64,000 nucleotides of DNA from Caldilineaceae bacterium (GCA_019637695.1 JAHBVG010000010.1:1-64000), one strand, 5' to 3'; positions 1 to 10,688 are shown, numbered from the stretch's first letter. Notes: generated from the letters alone by a model not told the origin. Made by a program: numbers and translations.

Positions 1-1713
1 CTGCGCGCCGAGCGCGAGCAGGGGATCACCATCGACGTGGCCTATCGCTACTTTGCCACGCCCAAACGCAAGTTCATCATCGCCGACACGCCAGGACACA
101 TCCAATACACGCGCAACATGGTCACCGGCGCGTCCACGGCGGAACTGGCGATCATCCTCATCGACGCCCGCAAAGGCGTGGTCACCCAGTCCAAGCGACA
201 TGGCTTTTTGGCCGCGCTGTTGCAGATCCCCCACCTCGTCGTCGCCATCAACAAAATGGATCTTGTTGATTACGATCAAAAGAGCTATCAGCGCATTGTG
301 GACGACTACAAAGCCTTCGCCGCCAAACTCAACGTCCACGACATGGTCTTCATCCCCCTCTCGGCGCTGAAGGGGGACAACGTGGTGGACAAAAGTCCCA
401 ACATGCCCTGGTACGACGGCGCTACCCTGCTCCACCATTTGGAGACGGTCAACGTCGGCACCAGCCGCAACATCACCGATTTCCGCTTCCCCGTGCAGAC
501 GGTGATCCGCCCCAACCAGAACTTCCGCGGCTTCGCCGGGCAGATCGCATCCGGGCGCATCGCGCCAGGGGAAGAGGTGGTGGCCTTACCGTCCGGCCAC
601 AGCAGCCGTGTGCGCGCCATCGTCACCTATGACGGTGAATTGGAAGAGGCCAGTGTGGGCGAATCAGTGATCCTCACGCTGGAGGATGAGATCGACATCT
701 CTCGCGGGGATATGATCGTACGCAAGCGCAATCTGCCCGAAAAAAGCAGCCAGCTCGACGCCACTATCTGCTGGATGAACGAGGAACCGCTCGATCCCGA
801 CAGCGCCTATTGGCTGATCCACACCACGCGCAGCGTGCGCACCTTCGTTTCCGAGTTGAACTACAAGATCGACGTAGATACCATGCACCGCGAACCGGCG
901 CGCACATTGGCGCTCAACGAGATCGGACGCGTGCAGCTCACCACCACCCATCCGCTCTTCTTCGATCCCTATCAGGTCAACCGCAGCACGGGCAGTTTCA
1001 TCCTCGTGGACCCAGCCACCAACAACACCGTCGCCGCGGGCATGATCCGCTCGGCCTCGCGCGAGGTGGGCGATCTGGTGGATGCGGAGGGAACAGAGGC
1101 GGCGCGCCAGCGTTCGGCCAATGTGGTCTGGGAGCAGACCGGCATCACCCGGCTCATGCGCGAGGAGCTCAACGGGCACAAGGCCGCGGTCCTCTGGTTC
1201 ACCGGTCTTTCGGGGTCGGGCAAATCGACCATCGCCAAGGCGTTGGAGCGGCGTCTCTTCGCCCTGGGTTGCCACACCTTCTTCCTCGACGGCGACAACC
1301 TGCGCCACGGTCTTAACGGCGATCTTGGCTTCGCGCCTGAGGACCGTAAAGAGAACATCCGCCGCGCCGCCGAAGTGGCGAAACTGGCTTTTGCCCACGG
1401 CAATCTGATCCTCGCCAGCTTTATCTCGCCCTATCAATCCGAGCGCGACTTTGCCCGTTCCTTGCTGCCCGAAGGCCGTTTCCTCGAAATCTATATCAAA
1501 TGCGATCTCGAAGTCCTCAAACGCCGCGATCCCAAAGGACTCTACGCCAAGGCCCTGCGCGGCGAGATCGCGGAATTCACCGGCATCTCCGCTCCCTACG
1601 AAGAGCCGCCCCAGCCGGACATTTTGATCGAGTCCGATCTGCAAACCGTGGATGAGATCGTTGAGCAGATCCTCGTCAAGCTGTTGCGGTTGAACATTTT
1701 GGGGCAGATCTAA
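1..1713 (+). CDS. cysNC: Bifunctional sulfate adenylyltransferase subunit 1 / adenylylsulfate kinase, 5' end cut by window
   Basis: The frame is open to base 1, so the first codons are outside the window and the GTG at 37 is not the start. The visible protein begins in the CysN GTPase: an EREQGITIDVAYRYF switch segment, the DTPGH G3 motif and NKMD G4 motif are readable. Elongation-factor-like beta-barrel domains follow to about residue 380. The last 175 residues are an APS kinase (CysC) with P-loop GLSGSGKST and the typical FISPYQSERD segment. In assimilation, CysN stimulates CysD to make APS from sulfate and ATP, and CysC phosphorylates APS to PAPS. A cysD gene would be expected just upstream, outside the window. 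The fusion order CysN-CysC is the usual one. Both halves look intact where visible. Confidence 0.95.
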   Translation: MRAEREQGITIDVAYRYFATPKRKFIIADTPGHIQYTRNMVTGASTAELAIILIDARKGVVTQSKRHGFLAALLQIPHLVVAINKMDLVDYDQKSYQRIVDDYKAFAAKLNVHDMVFIPLSALKGDNVVDKSPNMPWYDGATLLHHLETVNVGTSRNITDFRFPVQTVIRPNQNFRGFAGQIASGRIAPGEEVVALPSGHSSRVRAIVTYDGELEEASVGESVILTLEDEIDISRGDMIVRKRNLPEKSSQLDATICWMNEEPLDPDSAYWLIHTTRSVRTFVSELNYKIDVDTMHREPARTLALNEIGRVQLTTTHPLFFDPYQVNRSTGSFILVDPATNNTVAAGMIRSASREVGDLVDAEGTEAARQRSANVVWEQTGITRLMREELNGHKAAVLWFTGLSGSGKSTIAKALERRLFALGCHTFFLDGDNLRHGLNGDLGFAPEDRKENIRRAAEVAKLAFAHGNLILASFISPYQSERDFARSLLPEGRFLEIYIKCDLEVLKRRDPKGLYAKALRGEIAEFTGISAPYEEPPQPDILIESDLQTVDEIVEQILVKLLRLNILGQI

Positions 1714-1729
1714 TCTAGGGGCGCTCCTC

Positions 1730-1753
1730 GTGTCCGCCCAACCGGGTGGACAC
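1730..1753 (+). terminator. Hairpin after cysNC, possible terminator
   Basis: Arms GTGTCCGCCC and GGGTGGACAC pair over 10 bases with one G-U-type mismatch and a 4-base loop, 17 bases after the cysNC stop. There is no strong U-tract, so termination is inferred only from position and stem strength. Confidence 0.45.
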
Positions 1754-1773
1754 AGAGGTCCCGATCTCCATTG

Positions 1774-1801
1774 TTGACAAGCCAGAACCAAACGTTACAC
1801 T
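1774..1801 (+). promoter_or_regulatory. Putative sigma-70-type promoter before the HicB remnant
   Basis: A perfect TTGACA at 1774-1779 is followed, 16 bases on, by TACACT at 1796-1801. It lies just ahead of the ATG at 1808. It may be the surviving promoter of a former HicAB-type locus. Confidence 0.4.
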
Positions 1802-1807
1802 GTATCA

Positions 1808-1981
1808 ATGGACGGAGACGCAAAATGCTTGATCGTGATTGAAAAAGGTGAGGATAATGATTCCGCTTATTCACCGGATATTCTCGGCTGTATCACTACC
1901 GGCGATACGATTGCGGAGACGTTGTATTCCCTGACGCATATTTCGGTGGACAGTGTTACGCCCCAGACAATCCCTGTATAG
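1808..1981 (+). pseudogene. HicB-type antitoxin remnant (57 aa)
   Basis: The reading frame from ATG 1808 to TAG 1979 carries the typical HicB N-terminal half: LIVIEKGEDNDSAYSPDILG, then CITTGDTIAETL. HicB antitoxins normally continue with a helix of the form NIREALELHLEGLREDG and a DNA-binding tail. Here the sequence loses similarity after about residue 42 and stops, so the C-terminal half is missing. No HicA-like toxin is visible on either side. The gene lies immediately upstream of an insertion sequence, in a stretch with other damaged toxin-antitoxin genes. HicB identity rests on my reading of the motif, without a database search. Confidence 0.6.
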
Positions 1982-2030
1982 TCTTTACAGGAAAAGTGGG
2001 CATGGTTCATTTTGAGCCATATGTACATTA

Positions 2031-4144
<2,114 letters not shown>

Positions 4145-4159
4145 TTGAGGAAGTCGTCT

Positions 4160-4513
4160 ATGAAGTTTAAGACCGATGAAAATCTCCCTGGTGAAATTGC
4201 TCTGTTACTGCGACAAGTTGGGCATGATGCGCTGGCTCTAGCTGAACAGTCAATGTTAGGTTCTACGGATTCCACCATCGCTGCAGTCTATCGCGCCGAA
4301 GGACGTGCCATTGTCACACTTGATGTCGATTTTGCTGATATCCGCTCATATCCGCCAAAAGAATACAGCGGCATTGTTGTGTTGCGTCTTAGCCGTCAGG
4401 ATAAGCCCTAGGTGCTAAAAGTGTTTCAGCAGACTTTGCCGAAATTTGATACTGAACGATTGGTCGGAACGCTTTGGATTGTGGAAGAGAGACAGATTCG
4501 AATACGTGAGTAA
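4160..4513 (+). pseudogene. DUF5615 PIN-like toxin with an in-frame TAG stop
   Basis: ATG 4160 has a TTGAGGA ribosome site. The protein begins MKFKTDENLP and continues through VTLDVDFADIRSYPP and GIVVLRLSRQDKP, the standard DUF5615 order with conserved acidic residues of a PIN-like nuclease. A TAG at 4409-4411 stops it at 83 residues. Downstream, in the same frame, the sequence resumes family character: VLKVFQQTLPKFDTERLVG, then TLWIVEERQIRIRE, ending at TAA 4511. The undamaged protein would be about 117 residues, the normal length. A point mutation or sequencing error therefore truncates the toxin, while the DUF433 antitoxin upstream is intact. All the acidic active-site positions lie before the stop, so partial function cannot be excluded. 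Confidence 0.8.
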
Positions 4514-4556
4514 CCAAAGACTCAATGCTGGCTGTGCATCCATTTTTGAAGAGATT

Positions 4557-4595
4557 GGGGACTGGAGACTGGGAATCAGGTATTGGATATTGGCT
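4557..4595. repeat. GGGGACTGG-type heptamer repeat tract
   Basis: The stretch 4514-4657 has no gene. It holds near-repeats of the words GGGACTGG, AGACTGGG and GTATTGGATATTGG, the same low-complexity text found near 13490, 13790, 30100 and elsewhere in this window. It resembles the STRR heptamers (CCCCAGT/CCCCAAT type) known from filamentous cyanobacteria. Confidence 0.6.
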
Positions 4596-4657
4596 GTTGT
4601 GTGCCGTCCGTCGCCGCTCGCCTGCGGTCGCCTTGCGCATAGAGTAGAGGTCGCGCC

Positions 4658-5994
4658 ATGAGCAATGAATGCAAGTTAATCGATGAAGCCTATGCGCAAG
4701 CGTTGGAGATTGTGCGTGCGTGCGCGGTGCTGTCGGGGTATCGGGCGTCGGCGCTGACCGCGGGCTATCCGCAGATCTGGTCGCGCGACAGTGTGGTGAT
4801 CTTTATAGGCATCGCCGCCACGGGCGATCCGCAGTTGATTGGGGCGGGGCGGGCTGCGCTCGAAACAATGGCCGCCCATCAATCTCGCCTGGGGCTGATC
4901 CAACTCAATGTCAACCCGGACACCGGCTATATCAGCACTGAAAATGCAGGGGCTGTCGATTCCAATCTGTGGTACATCATCGGCCATTATCTGCACTATC
5001 ATCTCAGCGGCGATCTCGACTTCCTGCGCCGGCATTGGTCCTCGCTGGATAGGGCGTTGGTCTGGCTCGACTATCAGGATATGAACGAGTGCGGCCTGTT
5101 GGAGATCCCCGAAGCGGGGGATTGGATGGATCTGCTGGCCGTGCGCTACAACGTCCTCTACGACAATGTGCTCTACTACGCGGCGCTGCTCGCCCACGAG
5201 GAGTTAAGCCGCGCTCTGGGCGAAGAAGAGAAGCGCCACCGTCCGCGCGTGGACGCGGCTGGCGTCCACGAACGCATCAACCTGCTCATGTGGATCGACC
5301 GCTGTTGGGTATCTGAACACTTCGCCGAACACCTGGACCGGCTCAAAAATATGCGGCTGGAATGGTTCATGCTCTATCACAACATGGGCACGATCTCCAG
5401 CCGGCCCTTCTATTTGCCCTGGGTCGCCTTCCGCGAATATGGGGATTGGTGTGACAGCCTTGCCAATCTGCTCGCCATCCTCACGGGTGTGGCGGACGGC
5501 CACCGCACCGAACACATTTGCGCTACATGAAGCAGGTGGGCATGGCCGAACCCTACCCCACCAAAGCCATCTATCCCCCTATTTATCCGGGCGAACCGGG
5601 CTGGCGCGATTACTATCGCAGCCGCAACCTCAATTTGCCCCACCAATACCACAACGGCGGCATCTGGCCCATGATCGGCGGCTTCCATGTGGCGGCGCTG
5701 GTGCGTCACGGCTGGATGAGGGAAGCGGAACGGCAACTGCACTCGCTGGCCGAAGCCAATCACGACGGCATCGACGGCGAGTGGGAATTCAACGAGTGGC
5801 TGCACGGCGATAGCGGACACCCCATGGGTTTTGGCAAACAGGCCTGGTCCGCGGCCATGTATGTCTACGCCTACAACGCCGTCAAAACCGGGCAGCTTCC
5901 CCTCTTCGATCAACTGCTGGCGGCGAAACCCCAGTCCGCACGCGAGGCGGAGATCAACGATATCGTTATCCGCGCGGGCGGGGGGCCGGTTTGA
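4658..5994 (+). pseudogene. (alpha/alpha)6-type glycoside hydrolase (GH63/GH100/debranching-like), frameshifted
   Basis: Two overlapping frames make one protein of about 445 residues. Frame one (4658-5530) has YPQIWSRDSVVIFIGI, GAVDSNLWYIIGHYL and EAGDWMDLL. Frame two (5518-5994) continues with RYMKQVGM, NGGIWPMIGGF, EFNEWLHG and KQAWSAAMYVYAY. These Trp- and acid-rich motifs are typical of alpha-toroid glycosidases such as neutral invertases (GH100), GH63 and the C-terminal domain of glycogen debranching enzymes. Restoring one T in the TTT run near 5516-5518 would join the frames as HILRYMKQ, so a one-base homopolymer deletion is the simplest cause. It could be a genuine mutation or a sequencing error. 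Exact substrate is unknown. Confidence 0.75.
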
Positions 5995-6039
5995 GATTCA
6001 GCGATTAGGCGATTGAACTGTCCCTACTGAGGAGTGCCG

Positions 6040-6843
6040 ATGAAGCCTGAAAACGAGTTAGCTATAATCGTCGCCTTCTACCTCTCCAAATATGGCGAAA
6101 GCGGTCTTGCCAATCTGGGCTATCGAACGTATCGGCAGGCGTTTGATTCTGTAGGATCTCTCCTTGGGGTGAAGCCGAATTCAGTCAAGAATTGGCGGGA
6201 TGAGTTCGATCCGTTCTACGACAACAACCGGAAGGGATGGTATCGCCGTGGCATACGCCCCACCCGCGCCAAAGTGATGGAAGCCTTCGATGCGTTGAGC
6301 GAAAATGCCATCACCGTGATCGTACGGGACATCGTCGATCCAGGGAAAGCCACAACGATTGCGTCAACGTTGCAGGCGACGCTTGCGGAGATCGAAAGGG
6401 CCGATACTGCCCAAGAGGAGGCGATCCAACGGGAGATCCGCTACACGCCGCGTGGCCCAACGGGACGCATGGCCGAGGAAGTCTTCATCGCCAAATTCCG
6501 CGCCGGTTTGACACCGTTTGCAGGTGAATTTCAAGATCGGCGCGATGAGGGCGTGGGCTTCGACTTTGAGGTGATCTCTGAGCAGGGGAGCAGTTTGATC
6601 GAGGTCAAAGGATTGGCGAAAGAGCGCGGCGGCATCTCCTTTACCGACAAAGAGTGGAGCGTTGCCAATGGGAGCCAGAACTCCTACTTTTTAGGGCTGG
6701 TTACTGACACCCTAACATCACCCAAGATTGGCTTTCTGCAAAACCCTGCTAAAAATTTTACCCCGGCCTATTATGCCTATACTACTGTCACGGTGAATTG
6801 GAATGTCAGCGCCAGCCAGATCGATCAAATTGTCGTGTCGTGA
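6040..6843 (+). CDS. DUF3883-like protein with a PD-(D/E)xK nuclease-type core
   Basis: Starts at ATG 6040, with TGAGGAG seven bases upstream (GTG 6034 is less likely). About 267 aa. The N-terminal third looks like a DNA-binding segment (LGVKPNSVKNWRDEFDPFYDN, HTH-like). The C-terminal part has GVGFDFEVISEQGSSLIEVKG followed by ISFTDKEWSVA, the D...ExK arrangement of DUF3883/NO-VEIN-type domains in restriction and anti-phage proteins. A solitary gene with no methylase beside it. It could be a stand-alone restriction-like nuclease or a Mrr-type protein. The function is inferred from motif shape only. Confidence 0.65.
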   Translation: MKPENELAIIVAFYLSKYGESGLANLGYRTYRQAFDSVGSLLGVKPNSVKNWRDEFDPFYDNNRKGWYRRGIRPTRAKVMEAFDALSENAITVIVRDIVDPGKATTIASTLQATLAEIERADTAQEEAIQREIRYTPRGPTGRMAEEVFIAKFRAGLTPFAGEFQDRRDEGVGFDFEVISEQGSSLIEVKGLAKERGGISFTDKEWSVANGSQNSYFLGLVTDTLTSPKIGFLQNPAKNFTPAYYAYTTVTVNWNVSASQIDQIVVS

Positions 6844-6874
6844 CCATCTTTTCACACCACTGAATGGTTTTGCC

Positions 6875-7336
6875 ATGCAACCAATCGTCTTTTCCTGCCA
6901 GCGGACCATCCCCAAGTCGGGGATGGAGATTGCATCTGAGATCGCTAACATGGAGCGCTGGTCGGAGTTCGACGGCTATGGCCCACTGCCGGGGATCGAG
7001 CGCGCCGAGTACGAGGTCCGCACCGAGACCATGATCGGCTCGCGGGTACGCGTCCGCAACCGCGATGGCTCCACCCATGTCGAGGAATTCTACGAGTGGG
7101 ACCCCGACCACAAGATCAGCATGCAACTGCATGAATTTTCGCCACCGTTGAGCAACCTGGCCACCCATTTCCTCGAAGAGTGGACCTTTGTCGCTCAGGG
7201 CAACGCCACCCACGCTACACGGACATTTCAACTCTTCCCGAAAAGTAGCTTCACCCGTCCGCTGTTGTGGATCATCTCACTATTCTTCCGGCGCGCAATC
7301 CAGCATCATCTGATGAAAATGGCAAAGCCACTTTGA
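6875..7336 (+). CDS. SRPBCC/START-like ligand-binding protein
   Basis: A 153-aa protein from ATG 6875. It has the layout of the polyketide-cyclase/START-like SRPBCC superfamily: an N-terminal strand, then ASEIANMERWSEFDGYGPLPGI, then paired strands with GSRVRVRNRDGSTHVEEFYEWDP, and a long amphipathic C-terminal helix (LWIISLFFRRAIQHHLMKMAK). Members bind hydrophobic ligands in a helix-grip cavity. The ligand cannot be read from sequence. It is followed after 22 bases by a VOC protein on the same strand, so the two may be co-transcribed. Confidence 0.75.
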   Translation: MQPIVFSCQRTIPKSGMEIASEIANMERWSEFDGYGPLPGIERAEYEVRTETMIGSRVRVRNRDGSTHVEEFYEWDPDHKISMQLHEFSPPLSNLATHFLEEWTFVAQGNATHATRTFQLFPKSSFTRPLLWIISLFFRRAIQHHLMKMAKPL

Positions 7337-7358
7337 TCACCCAAGATAAAGAGTTTCC

Positions 7359-7769
7359 ATGCGCCAATCCATCGCCCTCGTAACCCTTGTTGTGCGCGAC
7401 TACGACGAAGCCATCCGCTTCTTCTGCGACAAGCTGCATTTCCGCCTCGTTGAAGATACCTACCAGCCTGTACAGGACAAGCGCTGGGTGGTGATCACAC
7501 CGCCTGGTGAAGGCAGCGTCTCGCTGCTCTTGGGCCGCGCCACCACGCCAGAGCAAGTCGCCGCCATCGGCAACCAGACGGGCGGACGGGTCTTCCTCTT
7601 TCTCCATACCGACGATTTCTGGCGCGACTACAACGCGATGATCGATGCCGGTATCCACTTTGTGCGCCCACCCAAGGAGGAATCCTACGGGACGGTGGCC
7701 GTCTTCGCCGATCTCTATGGCAACCTCTGGGATCTTGTCCAGCCAACCGGCGATGATGAATCAGCCTGA
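7359..7769 (+). CDS. VOC superfamily (glyoxalase/extradiol dioxygenase-like) protein
   Basis: 136 aa. The two beta-alpha-beta-beta-beta modules of the VOC fold are visible: MRQSIALVTLVVRDYDEAIRFF at the N-terminus, and a second module ending EESYGTVAVFADLYGNLWDLVQP. The E and GN.W residues match the usual metal-site strand. Such proteins serve as glyoxalases, bleomycin-type resistance proteins or epimerases. The sequence resembles the broad YaeR/GLOD-like class, without a clear substrate. It starts 22 bases after the SRPBCC gene. Confidence 0.85.
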   Translation: MRQSIALVTLVVRDYDEAIRFFCDKLHFRLVEDTYQPVQDKRWVVITPPGEGSVSLLLGRATTPEQVAAIGNQTGGRVFLFLHTDDFWRDYNAMIDAGIHFVRPPKEESYGTVAVFADLYGNLWDLVQPTGDDESA

Positions 7770-7918
7770 TTCATCATCGCCCGATGTATCGGTTTTCTTC
7801 GATGCAGATTTGATCGCTAGTTTCCGCAGGCACTCCCGAACACTTCTTGATCTGCTTGCACCTGATGACCAACTATGCTACCCTGCGATTGTGTTCTTAA
7901 CGATGCGGAGTGCAGATC

Positions 7919-8194
7919 ATGGATTTCGTCTTCGGCTGGGATGAGGTGAAGGCAGAGCAAAACGTACGTAAACACCGCGTCAGCTTTGAAGAGGCAGTTA
8001 CCATCTTCAGTGATCCATATCTCATTACATTCCCCGATGATGAGCATTCCGATGTTGAGGATCGATTTATCAGCATTGGTCAATCTGATAATGGACCGAT
8101 CTTGCTGGTTGTCCATACGGATCATCATGATACGATTCGGCTAATTAGTTGCCGGAAAGCAACACGAGCAGAGCGCAGAATATATGAGCAATGA
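7919..8194 (+). CDS. brnT: BrnT family ribonuclease toxin
   Basis: 91 aa from ATG 7919 (GTG 7910 would add three residues). It shows the BrnT pattern: FGWDEVKAEQNVRKHRVSFEEA near the N-terminus, FSDP, the EDRFISIGQSDNGPILLVVHT core and the C-terminal RLISCRKATRAERRIYEQ. BrnT toxins are RelE-fold ribonucleases. The gene overlaps the downstream ORF by 11 bases, the usual toxin-first order of BrnT/BrnA. The 150-base gap upstream (7770-7918) contains no gene. Confidence 0.9.
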   Translation: MDFVFGWDEVKAEQNVRKHRVSFEEAVTIFSDPYLITFPDDEHSDVEDRFISIGQSDNGPILLVVHTDHHDTIRLISCRKATRAERRIYEQ

Positions 8195-8507
8195 AGTAGA
8201 AGAATCCAAATCGTTCGACGAGGATATGCGGCCAGAATACGATTTTTCTGACCGCACTGGAGTACGAGGCAAATACTACCAGAAGCTCCGCGAAGGTTAT
8301 ACGATCAAAATTCAGCGCGCGGATGGGACGACGATGGTGCAACACATTACTCGTCCAGAAGGTACTGTGACTCTCGATCCGGACGTACGTGAATATTTTC
8401 CTGATGCCGAAGCTGTGAACAACGCACTCCGAACATTGATTCATCTGGTCCCATTCAAAGAGCCCAGGACCAAACGCCCACGACCCTCGACAAAGAAATC
8501 AGCCTGA
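8184..8507 (+). CDS. Probable antitoxin partner of BrnT (not a typical BrnA)
   Basis: A 107-aa protein whose ATG lies inside the last codons of brnT. The core reads MRPEYDFSDRTGVRGKYYQK, then EGYTIKIQRADGT, a pattern I associate with short antitoxins paired with RelE/BrnT-like toxins. The C-terminal region VTLDPDVREYFPDAEAVNNALRTLI has the strand-helix order of a ribbon-helix-helix domain, consistent with DNA binding and autoregulation. It ends in a basic tail rich in Lys, Arg and Pro. BrnA proteins usually lack the YDFS segment, so this appears to be a different antitoxin class joined to BrnT. Confidence 0.7.
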   Translation: MSNEVEESKSFDEDMRPEYDFSDRTGVRGKYYQKLREGYTIKIQRADGTTMVQHITRPEGTVTLDPDVREYFPDAEAVNNALRTLIHLVPFKEPRTKRPRPSTKKSA

Positions 8508-8543
8508 CATAGGGATTTTGCAGGGCTGTCCCACGTCATATTC

Positions 8544-10280
8544 TTAGAGCGTCAGTTGCATATTGTAGAGATTTGCATAAGCGCCATTTCGTGTAATCAG
8601 TTCTTCGTGTGTGCCCATTTCATCGATACCGTTGCCCGTAAGGACGATGATCCGCTGCGCGTTGCGGATCGTAGACAGCCGATGGGCAATGACCAGTGTG
8701 GTGCGGCTGTGGGTCAACTTCTCTAAGGAATCGCGCACAGCCCGTTCGCTCTCGTTGTCCAGTGCGCTGGTGGCTTCGTCGAAGATGAGGATGGGCGGAT
8801 CCTTGAGGAAGACGCGGGCGATGCTCAATCGCTGCTTCTGCCCTCCCGATAGCTTCACCCCTCGTTCGCCAATGTCGGTGGCATAGCCGTGGGGCAACGC
8901 CATGATGAAATCGTGGGCGTTAGCCTTTTTGGCGGCTTCGATGATTTCAGCATCGCTGGCACCGGGTTTTCCGTAGCGAATGTTATCGGCTACGCTGCCG
9001 GCGAAGAGGTAGACATCCTGCTGCACGACGCCAATCTGTCTGCGCAACGAGCGCAGTGAGATCTGGCGAATCGAGACGCCGTCGATCAGGATCTCGCCGT
9101 CGCAAATCTCATAGAAGCGGGGGATCAGCGAACAGAGCGTTGTTTTGCCCACACCCGAAGCCCCCACCAGCGCCACGTACTCGCCTGCGCCTATCTCCAG
9201 CGAGACATTTTTCAGCACGTCGTTGTACTCATTGCGATAGCGGAAGCTGACCTGTTTGAAAGCGATCTTCCCCTCAACGTGGTTGAGTTCCAGCGCGCCG
9301 GGCGCGTCCTCCACGTCCGGCTCGATTTCCAGCATCTCCACAATGCGCTCGAAACCAGTTATGCCCTCCTGATAGAGCCGGGTGAAATTGGCGAAGCGTT
9401 TGATCGGCTCAATGAGGATGCCGATGTAGAGCAGGAAGGTGAGCAGATCGGCCACATCCAGCGTCGCGTTGACAATGGCGACGCCGCCAAAGACCACCAC
9501 CGCCACGGTCATCAAATTGGTGAAGGCGATCAGTCCGCTGTAGAAATAGGCCTCGCTCTGATAGCCAGCGCCCCGACTGTCCACAAAGCGCTGATTCTCG
9601 TAGGCGAACTTCGCCTGTTCCACAGCTTCGTTGGTGAACGACTTTACCGTACGGATGCCGGCCAGTGTGTCTTCCACCTGGGCGTTGATATCGCCGATCC
9701 TGTCTTTGCTCAGACGCAGAGCGCGCTTCATGCGCCGGTTGAAGTAGATCGAAAAGACGACCATCAGTGGCAAAAAAAGCATCACAATCACAGTGAGCCA
9801 GGCGTTGATGTTGACCAAAATGATGAACGCGCCCACAAAGCTGAGCAGCGAAATCACCACATCCTCAGGGCCGTGGTGATAGAGTTCCGAAAGATCGAAC
9901 GAATCGTTGGTCAGCCGCGTCATCAACTGGCCGGTCTTCTGCTCATCGTAGAAGCGGAACGAAAGCTTCTGGTAGTGTTCAAAAAGCTCCTGACGTATGT
10001 CGCTTTCCATGCGTGCGCCCATCAAATGCCCCTGGTAATCGACGAAGATGTTGCACAGCGTATGTACGGCGATTAGCCCTACCATCACCGCGCCCATGCC
10101 GTAGATCTGCGGGAGCGCTTGCGCCAGATCATCTTCGAGTACATTCTTGGTAATGTAACGAATGCAGAGCGGAATCGTGAGCGTGATGAGCGAAACCAGA
10201 AAGGCGCAGGCCATGTCCGCTGCAAACAGGCCCAGGTACGGTTTGTAGTAAGAGATGAATTTTTTGTTGCGTGCGTTCAC
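8544..10280 (-). CDS. ABC multidrug/lipid exporter half-transporter (MsbA/BmrA type)
   Basis: 578 aa. The N-terminal 320 residues form a six-helix exporter domain, with ELYHHGPEDVVISLLSFVGAF and related hydrophobic helices. The C-terminal ATPase has Walker A GASGVGKTT, the signature LSGGQKQRLSIAR, Walker B ILIFDEATSALD and the H-loop IAHRLSTI. One polypeptide with one TMD and one NBD would work as a homodimer, unless a partner lies elsewhere. The gene is read leftward behind a roughly 550-base leader region that contains a promoter, a short leader ORF and two terminator-like hairpins. This arrangement is typical of antibiotic-inducible exporters. Confidence 0.92.
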   Translation of the reverse strand: MNARNKKFISYYKPYLGLFAADMACAFLVSLITLTIPLCIRYITKNVLEDDLAQALPQIYGMGAVMVGLIAVHTLCNIFVDYQGHLMGARMESDIRQELFEHYQKLSFRFYDEQKTGQLMTRLTNDSFDLSELYHHGPEDVVISLLSFVGAFIILVNINAWLTVIVMLFLPLMVVFSIYFNRRMKRALRLSKDRIGDINAQVEDTLAGIRTVKSFTNEAVEQAKFAYENQRFVDSRGAGYQSEAYFYSGLIAFTNLMTVAVVVFGGVAIVNATLDVADLLTFLLYIGILIEPIKRFANFTRLYQEGITGFERIVEMLEIEPDVEDAPGALELNHVEGKIAFKQVSFRYRNEYNDVLKNVSLEIGAGEYVALVGASGVGKTTLCSLIPRFYEICDGEILIDGVSIRQISLRSLRRQIGVVQQDVYLFAGSVADNIRYGKPGASDAEIIEAAKKANAHDFIMALPHGYATDIGERGVKLSGGQKQRLSIARVFLKDPPILIFDEATSALDNESERAVRDSLEKLTHSRTTLVIAHRLSTIRNAQRIIVLTGNGIDEMGTHEELITRNGAYANLYNMQLTL

Positions 10281-10424
10281 TGAGTTCTCCCGAACTTGAA
10301 GAAGGGAATGGTGATTCGTTATTCATGCAAGGTAGTGCGCCACAGTGAATAAAAATTTGAATCCGTGGTTTATCTTCATGGCAGGGATTGGTGATTGAGA
10401 TTGTCACCGATACCCTTTCATACA

Positions 10425-10458
10425 GAAAACGGCCACGGGCAGATTCACCCATGGCCGT
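10425..10458 (-). terminator. Second leader terminator hairpin before the ABC exporter
   Basis: On the minus strand, ACGGCCATGGG pairs with CCCGTGGCCGT (one mismatch) across an 8-base loop, followed by TTTTC. It lies between the leader ORF and the exporter start. Confidence 0.6.
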
Positions 10459-10506
10459 CTCGGAACAAGAAAAAGTCACAGGCAAGCCAAAGCTATCCCA
10501 TGACCG

Positions 10507-10542
10507 AAAAATAAAAAGGTCACAGGGCAGATGCCTGCGACC
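10507..10542 (-). terminator. First leader terminator hairpin, likely attenuator
   Basis: On the minus strand, GGTCGCAGGCA and TGCCCTGTGACC pair with one mismatch and one bulge, followed directly by TTTTTATTTTT. This is a strong intrinsic terminator shape, 35 bases after the leader ORF stop and 227 bases before the exporter start. Confidence 0.75.
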
Positions 10543-10576
10543 AGAGTCCCTTTAGTCGTATAAAGCTTTGACCGCT

Positions 10577-10660
10577 TTATACATTCTCACCCGGAGGCGC
10601 GTAGAGACAATGGAATCGTGCATAGCCCTGTAAGCGGGATAGAGTGTTGAAGCTTGTCAT
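10577..10660 (-). CDS. Short leader peptide (27 aa) upstream of the ABC exporter
   Basis: ATG at 10660 on the minus strand has an ideal ribosome site, GGAGG, with an 8-base spacer. The peptide starts MTSFNTLSRL and ends APPGENV. A small hairpin (GTATAAAG...CTTTATAC, 10558-10582) begins on its last codons, and terminators follow. It has no resemblance to a folded domain. Position and strong translation signals point to a regulatory leader, in the manner of bmrB upstream of bmrCD in Bacillus. This function is inferred. Confidence 0.6.
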   Translation of the reverse strand: MTSFNTLSRLQGYARFHCLYAPPGENV

Positions 10661-10688
10661 CTTACGTACCTCCTTTCTATGAAAAATG

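Noticed and set aside
664..1791. 375-codon minus-strand frame opposite cysNC
   Set aside because: A shadow of the CysN-CysC coding sequence, which has full catalytic motifs in the other strand.
6040..8507. A multi-gene defence island around the DUF3883 gene
   Set aside because: Its neighbours (SRPBCC, VOC) are ordinary, and the BrnT pair alone is not evidence of a linked system.
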